From contig JBIOJM010000354.1 in NCBI GenBank assembly GCA_044450785.1, forward strand, positions 1 through 10,482: a stretch of DNA of 10,482 nt, read 5' to 3'. The notes below the pieces were generated by a model that made no database searches, had not been told where the DNA came from, and saw only the letters and a list, made by a program, of their open reading frames with translations. Position 1 is the first letter of the stretch; every line of letters begins with the position of its first letter. The translations under genes were made by a program, and so were the position numbers. The stretch comes from JBIOJM01 sp044450785. GTDB lineage: Bacteria > Planctomycetota > Planctomycetia > Isosphaerales > Isosphaeraceae. Below, piece after piece: positions 7,346 through 10,482 of this stretch.

Positions 7346-7470
7346 GAGCCACTCGTCGCTGCGCCGTCGAACGAGAATGAGATGGGACGGGCCAAGGCGC
7401 TGCGAGTTTGCGAGGCTGGCCGCGCAGATTCAATGCGGGCGCGGGACCCTTGGTCGTCTCACGTGATAAC

Positions 7471-7475
7471 GGAGG
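7471..7475 (+). promoter_or_regulatory. Strong ribosome binding site that sets the start of the 200-residue unknown protein
   Basis: GGAGG, 8 nt before the GTG at 7484-7486. It supports a start much further downstream than the longest open frame, which begins at 7280 and would add 68 residues that look non-coding. Confidence 0.75.
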
Positions 7476-7483
7476 ATGGTCGA

Positions 7484-8086
7484 GTGAGAGTCGCCTTCGG
7501 ACTCAAGGCACACTCCGGCTGGTCGGCCCTCGTTGTCGCCGGCATCCGCGATGGCGAGATTCAGGTCATCGACAGGCGCCGGATCGAGCTCGTCGACGCA
7601 GCCGACGCCGCGTCCGCAAAACAGCCTTATCACGCGGCAGAGGGCCTGGACGCCGAGGCCGCGCGCGACCTGGTAAGCCGTGGCGTCGCGGCAGCGCGCC
7701 GGGCCGCGGTCAAAGAGATGCGAGCGGCCATCGAGCGATCACGTCTGTCACGGCATTTGGTGGCGACGTCTGCGGTGCTCGTGCCCGAGCCGATGCCCGC
7801 ATGGAGCGTCGACGAGATCCTCGCCGTGCACTTCCGCATGCACAAAGCCGAAGGTGCGCTCTTTCCGGACGCGCTGGTCCGAGCCGCGCTGGCGTGCGGA
7901 TTGAATGTTGTCACCATCCCGGAGAAGCAACTGGAGGAGCGCGCGGAAAGGGCGCTCGCGACTCCAATCGGGGCCTTGACGAAGCGGGTCGAAACGCTCA
8001 AGAAAACCGTCGGCGCGCCCTGGGGCAAGGATCAGAAAAACGCGACGCTGGCCGCCGTGATTGCGTTACACGGTTGCGGAGACTGA
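7484..8086 (+). CDS. Conserved protein of unknown function, RuvC/RNase H-like strand pattern (200 aa)
   Basis: I do not recognise a named family, but the sequence has the look of a conserved soluble protein: FGLKAHSGWSALVV at the N-terminus, KQPYHAAEGL (46-55), PMPAWSVDEILAVHFRMHKAEGAL in separate blocks (103-126), GLNVVTIPEK (139-148) and a closing PWGKDQKNATLAAVIAL (179-195). The opening strand-turn-strand with GW, a basic third strand (DRRRIELV) and a later His-x-x-x-His-Lys-Ala-Glu-Gly helix followed by a hydrophobic strand recall RuvC/YqgF-like RNase H folds; however, the Asp usual in the first strand is Leu or Lys here, so nuclease activity is not predicted. No signal peptide or membrane span. 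The GTG at 7484 is chosen because of the ribosome site 8 nt before it. It stands alone, flanked by remnants on both sides. Confidence 0.82.
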   Translation: MRVAFGLKAHSGWSALVVAGIRDGEIQVIDRRRIELVDAADAASAKQPYHAAEGLDAEAARDLVSRGVAAARRAAVKEMRAAIERSRLSRHLVATSAVLVPEPMPAWSVDEILAVHFRMHKAEGALFPDALVRAALACGLNVVTIPEKQLEERAERALATPIGALTKRVETLKKTVGAPWGKDQKNATLAAVIALHGCGD

Positions 8087-8170
8087 ACGCTCTGCCAGAC
8101 GTGGTCGCGCCGTCGAGGAAATCACTATGCACAGTGGCCGCGGAGCGATTCAAGAGCCTGAGAAAGTCTG

Positions 8171-8485
8171 TCAAGCGCGCCGTTGGTAAACTAGTCGTGT
8201 CCGCGTTTCCGGTCCGCTGTTGGTAAACAAGCCGCGCCCCGGTTTCCCGCCACGTTTCCAGTCCGCTGTTGGTGAACTAGCCGCGTCCTGGTTTCCCGCC
8301 AAACCCTCCAGGAGCGCCCGCTTCGCCCCGGTCAGGTCGCTGCGGGTTTCGAGGTGGTCGGCGAGTCTGCGCATCTTGTCTAGGGTCCAGGCCTGGACGG
8401 CGGCCACGAGCTGGCCCTGATTGATGATCCCGTTTTGCAGCGCGAGCAGTCCGAAGAGGAGATGGCGGTCGGCGTCGGCGGTCAT
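8171..8485 (-). pseudogene. Orphan N-terminal module of a planctomycete Ser/Thr kinase
   Basis: From the ATG at 8485 (GGAG 8 nt upstream), the first about 65 residues match the helical module that opens many planctomycete Ser/Thr kinases: DRHLLFGLLALQNGII, then QLVAAVQAWTLDK and a closing LTGAKRALLEGL. In those proteins a kinase domain of about 270 residues follows. Here the frame instead enters degenerate tandem repeats near 8300 and stops at 8171-8173, giving 104 residues. The last about 40 (from DAASSPTADWKRGGKPGRG) are translated repeat and not a known domain. It is most likely the 5' stub of a kinase gene cut off by rearrangement at the repeats. Start and ribosome site are intact, so a short protein could still be made. 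The strand is opposite to its neighbours. Confidence 0.65.
8182..8304. repeat. Degenerate short tandem repeat (three units)
   Basis: Units begin GTTGGTAAACTAG (8182), GTTGGTAAACAAG (8219) and GTTGGTGAACTAG (8268). Each continues with a CCGCG(T/C)CC-like segment and GTTTCC(C)GCC, and the first two end GTCCGCT. Spacing is 37 and 49 bp; the first unit seems to lack about 12 bp. The units overlap the end of the kinase-module remnant. Confidence 0.75.
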
Positions 8486-8493
8486 GAACGAGG

Positions 8494-8497
8494 CTCC
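8494..8497 (-). promoter_or_regulatory. Ribosome binding site of the kinase-module remnant
   Basis: GGAG on the minus strand, 8 nt before the ATG at 8485. It decides the start, as the frame itself stays open upstream to 8614 without recognisable protein. Confidence 0.5.
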
Positions 8498-8649
8498 GGG
8501 CCACGTCGTCGCCGACGGCACGGCCAGCCCAGGCACCCGAGCCCTGGCGGGGGGCAACGTTGCATCGGTAGTATTATCGCAGACGCGCGCGGGCCGTCCA
8601 TTCCTGCCGGTCACCCGTCGTCACCCCTGTTTCCGGTGGAGAGCTCTCA

Positions 8650-9126
8650 ATGTCGGAACCAGAGTTGCCGAAGGTCGCTGCAATCGCATTCGAGGGCGTG
8701 GCGCCGATCCTTTCCGTGCAAAGCCTTCGGGCCAGCATCGACTATTACGTGAGCGTGCTCGGGTTCAAGGTTGATTGGGAGGATCCCGGAACGATTGCGT
8801 CGGTCTCGCGTGGCCGGTGCTTCATTTTCTTGTGCGAGGGTGACCAGGGAAATCCCGGGGCCTGGGTGTGGATCGGGGTTGAGGACAGCGAGCGCCTCTT
8901 CGAAGAATACAGCGCCAAGGGCGCGAGGATCCGGCATCCGCCAAGCAACTATCCATGGGCGTACGAGATGCAGATCGAGGACCCGGATGGAAACGTGCTC
9001 CGGCTCGGCTCGGAGCCGAAGGACGATCGACGGTTCGGGGAATGGCTCGACATGCACGGCGATCTCTGGGTGAGGTCGCCCGCCGGCGGATGGACGCGCA
9101 AGGAGTCGCAATGCGCCTCGGACTGA
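8650..9126 (+). CDS. VOC-superfamily (glyoxalase/bleomycin-resistance-like) protein
   Basis: 158 residues with one complete vicinal-oxygen-chelate unit: a first strand and helix in APILSVQSLRASIDYYVSVL, then GFKVDWEDPG, a strand with FIFLCEGD, WVWIGVEDSERLFEEYSAKG, and the family's closing EDPDGNVLRLGSEP. VOC proteins are metal-dependent isomerases, dioxygenases or ligand-binding resistance proteins; the substrate cannot be told from the sequence. A C-terminal tail of about 35 residues (from KDDRRFGEWLDMHG) extends past the usual length of about 120. The ATG at 8650 has GGAGAG 6 nt upstream. The stop overlaps the start of the oxidoreductase gene by 16 bp, so the two are almost surely translated from one message. 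A function in the same small-molecule pathway is inferred from this coupling only. Confidence 0.88.
   Translation: MSEPELPKVAAIAFEGVAPILSVQSLRASIDYYVSVLGFKVDWEDPGTIASVSRGRCFIFLCEGDQGNPGAWVWIGVEDSERLFEEYSAKGARIRHPPSNYPWAYEMQIEDPDGNVLRLGSEPKDDRRFGEWLDMHGDLWVRSPAGGWTRKESQCASD
9100..9105 (+). promoter_or_regulatory. Ribosome binding site of the oxidoreductase, inside the VOC gene
   Basis: AAGGAG, 5 nt before the ATG at 9111-9113, within the last codons of the VOC gene. It fixes the start against a longer open frame that begins at 8955 inside the VOC gene. Confidence 0.75.
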
Positions 9127-10133
9127 TCGGCTCCACGGGACACTGGCAGACTTACGCGCCCGCTCTGGAGCGCGTTCGGGGCCTGACGCTTGTCGCAGTC
9201 GCCGCCGCCGGACCGGATGAGACGACCGGCGCGTTCGACCATGCCCCCGGCCTGACGGTGGACACACACCGGCATGACGACGCCCAGAAGATGCTGGACA
9301 CCGAGCGATTGGACGCTGTGCAGGTCTGCTGCCGCAACGACCGGATCCCGGTCTGGGCGCGCATCTGCCTGGAGCGCGGACTACCGGTCATGACGGAGAA
9401 GCCGATGGCGATGGACTTGCCCACGCTGGAAGGGCTCTTTCGTGCCGCGCAGAAGGCGAAAGCCGCGCTCGTTCCGATGCACACGATGCGTGGCGTGCCG
9501 GCGCTCGCGGCGGTGCGGCATTCGGTCCGCGCCGGCGACATCGGCGCCCCCATGATGTGCTTTAGCCAGAAGACCTACAAGTGGGGCAAGACGCGCCCGG
9601 ACTCCTTCCGCAGCCGCAAGACGTTTCCCGGCCTCGCGCCGTGGGTCGGCATCCACGCCTTCGACTGGTTGTACTGGATCCTGGGCGACGTGTTCACGGC
9701 CGTGCAAGGGCGAGAGGGAACGACGGCGCACCCAGACTTCCCGGCCTGCGGCAGTCAGGCGGCCTTCGTGCTTACGATGGGGAACGGCGGTGTGGCATCG
9801 GTCACGCTCGACTATCTGCGTCCCGAAACCGCCCCGACGCACGGAGACGAACGCCTGCGCATCGCCGGTTCTCATGGCGTCATCGAGACCGCTTTGGTCG
9901 AGAAGAAGGTGACGCTGACCACCGCCGGCAACCCGCCCCGCACGTTGCCTCTGACCCCGCAGACTGACTTCTTCACGCAGTTCGTCCGGTCGCTGCGCGG
10001 AGAAGCGCCGCCCCCGCTCACGCTGCACGAGGCATGCCGCATCACGGAGATCGCCCTCAAAGCACAGGAGGCTGCCGATACCGGGCGTGTCGTCTCCCTC
10101 CGCGACTCTCTCTACCGCACGACCGGGCGCTGA
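9111..10133 (+). CDS. Gfo/Idh/MocA-family NAD(P)-dependent oxidoreductase
   Basis: 340 residues, the usual size. The N-terminal Rossmann fold opens with MRLGLIGSTGHW, a variant of the glycine-rich nucleotide loop; strand 4 is followed by VMTEKPMA, the family EKP signature with the catalytic Lys97. The C-terminal alpha/beta domain has GIHAFDWLYWILG, with His182 and Asp185 in the usual active-site place, and a closing helix before GRVVSL. These enzymes oxidise or reduce sugars, inositols and related compounds with NAD(P); planctomycetes carry many paralogs and the substrate here cannot be named. No signal peptide or Tat motif is seen, so it is cytoplasmic. It overlaps the VOC gene by 16 bp, in another frame, with its own ribosome site. 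No frameshift or missing key residue. Confidence 0.93.
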   Translation: MRLGLIGSTGHWQTYAPALERVRGLTLVAVAAAGPDETTGAFDHAPGLTVDTHRHDDAQKMLDTERLDAVQVCCRNDRIPVWARICLERGLPVMTEKPMAMDLPTLEGLFRAAQKAKAALVPMHTMRGVPALAAVRHSVRAGDIGAPMMCFSQKTYKWGKTRPDSFRSRKTFPGLAPWVGIHAFDWLYWILGDVFTAVQGREGTTAHPDFPACGSQAAFVLTMGNGGVASVTLDYLRPETAPTHGDERLRIAGSHGVIETALVEKKVTLTTAGNPPRTLPLTPQTDFFTQFVRSLRGEAPPPLTLHEACRITEIALKAQEAADTGRVVSLRDSLYRTTGR

Positions 10134-10185
10134 GCGGACCCGGTCCCCCACGCTCACAGGTTTTGAAGTTGCGCTTTTTGGATTT

Positions 10186-10267
10186 CGCCCCGACGGGGCG
10201 GCAACATGCCAGCCTAGGGCAACGCCCTGGGAACGGGAAAACGTGATGACCCGTGCCCTGAAAGGGC
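10186..10267. repeat. Cluster of three GC-rich hairpins (REP-like)
   Basis: Three short stems lie in a row: CGCCCC-GAC-GGGGCG (10186-10200), CCTAGGGC-AAC-GCCCTGGG with a T-G pair (10213-10231), and GCCCT-GAA-AGGGC (10255-10267). None is followed by a T-run. The first, about 50 bp after the oxidoreductase stop, could still slow transcription, but the grouping looks more like a dispersed repeat element than a terminator. Confidence 0.6.
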
Positions 10268-10348
10268 CGAACATGGTGTTCAACCGCGGCGGTACCGCTC
10301 TTCATTTTCCATTGAGGCAGGGAGCCCGTCCTTGTTACGCCCTTTCAG
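10258..10348. repeat. 10-bp perfect inverted repeat, 91 bp end to end
   Basis: CTGAAAGGGC (10258-10267) and its exact reverse complement GCCCTTTCAG (10339-10348) flank 71 bp without coding signal. The right copy ends 9 bp from the stop of the probable transposase at the window edge, so it may be an IS terminal repeat or part of a small non-autonomous element. Confidence 0.5.
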
Positions 10349-10357
10349 ATGTATACC

Positions 10358-10482
10358 TTACGCGGCCATAAGTGCGACATCATCGAATTGCTGGAAATTG
10401 AGCGTCATCAACGAGGCCAGTGGCTCGGCATACTTGGTCGTCAGACCGTCCAGAACCTCTTGGATGGCGGCTTGAAAGTCAC
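10358..10482 (-). mobile_element. Probable transposase, C-terminal end (cut by window edge)
   Basis: On the minus strand a frame is open from the right edge to a TAA at 10358-10360, giving 40 residues that begin DFQAAIQEVLDGL and end LMTLNFQQFDDVALMAA. The SLMTLNFQ-type ending after a helix of the type FQAAIQEVLDG resembles the C-termini of IS630-like transposases of planctomycetes and other bacteria. The catalytic motifs would be outside the window, so the family assignment rests on a short tail and is tentative. A 10-bp inverted repeat lies just beyond its stop. Confidence 0.42.

Noticed and set aside
8182..8304. Possible CRISPR-like array
   Set aside because: The units are contiguous and degenerate with unequal spacing and no unique spacers; no cas gene is present.
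10186..10200. Rho-independent terminator of the oxidoreductase
   Set aside because: The stem is good but no T-run follows; it is grouped with two similar hairpins, which fits a repeat element better.
9381..10283. 300-codon open frame on the minus strand
   Set aside because: Antisense to the Gfo/Idh/MocA gene, which has all family motifs.

Overview
The window reads as a high-GC chromosomal segment from a planctomycete, most likely from the Isosphaeraceae/Gemmataceae side of the phylum. This is inferred from gene content only: a giant Zn-ribbon + Ser/Thr kinase + transmembrane + TPR protein of the type these genomes carry in dozens of copies, a DDE transposase of the 'Rhodopirellula transposase' (ISAzo13-like) family, an orphan planctomycete kinase N-terminal module, and a Gfo/Idh/MocA oxidoreductase. 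No rRNA, tRNA, CRISPR array, replication origin or phage module was recognised.

Layout. (1) 2-412: 3' part of an ISAzo13-type transposase running in from the left edge and ending about 20 bp from the 3' end of the next gene. (2) 434-4990, minus: an intact 1518-residue membrane Ser/Thr kinase with TPR arrays; its catalytic domain carries an in-frame insert of about 41 codons that looks like a dispersed palindromic repeat. (3) 5085-5201: a possible 38-residue single-span membrane peptide, then about 900 bp without a recognisable gene. (4) 6103-7264: two broken genes end to end, an internal slice of a ComM/YifB AAA+ ATPase without Walker A (plus) and a hybrid histidine kinase collapsed by an internal in-frame deletion (minus). 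(5) 7484-8086: an intact conserved protein of unknown function whose strand pattern recalls a RuvC/RNase H-like fold without the usual first Asp. (6) 8171-8485, minus: the N-terminal module of a planctomycete Ser/Thr kinase without any kinase domain, running into a short degenerate tandem repeat. (7) 8650-10133: an intact two-gene overlapping unit, a VOC (glyoxalase-like) protein and a Gfo/Idh/MocA oxidoreductase. (8) 10186-10482: a cluster of small GC-rich hairpins, a 10-bp inverted repeat, and the C-terminal end of a second probable transposase entering from the right edge.

Overall this is an accessory, decaying stretch bounded by IS remnants at both edges. Four or five genes look functional (the TPR kinase, the 200-residue unknown protein, the VOC protein, the oxidoreductase, perhaps the small membrane peptide), separated by truncated genes and repeats. 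Only the VOC-oxidoreductase pair gives a convincing operon. No coherent multi-gene defence or biosynthetic system was seen; the most unusual items are the repeat-derived insert inside a kinase domain, the histidine kinase that seems to have lost its centre at a short microhomology, and the RuvC-like unknown protein.
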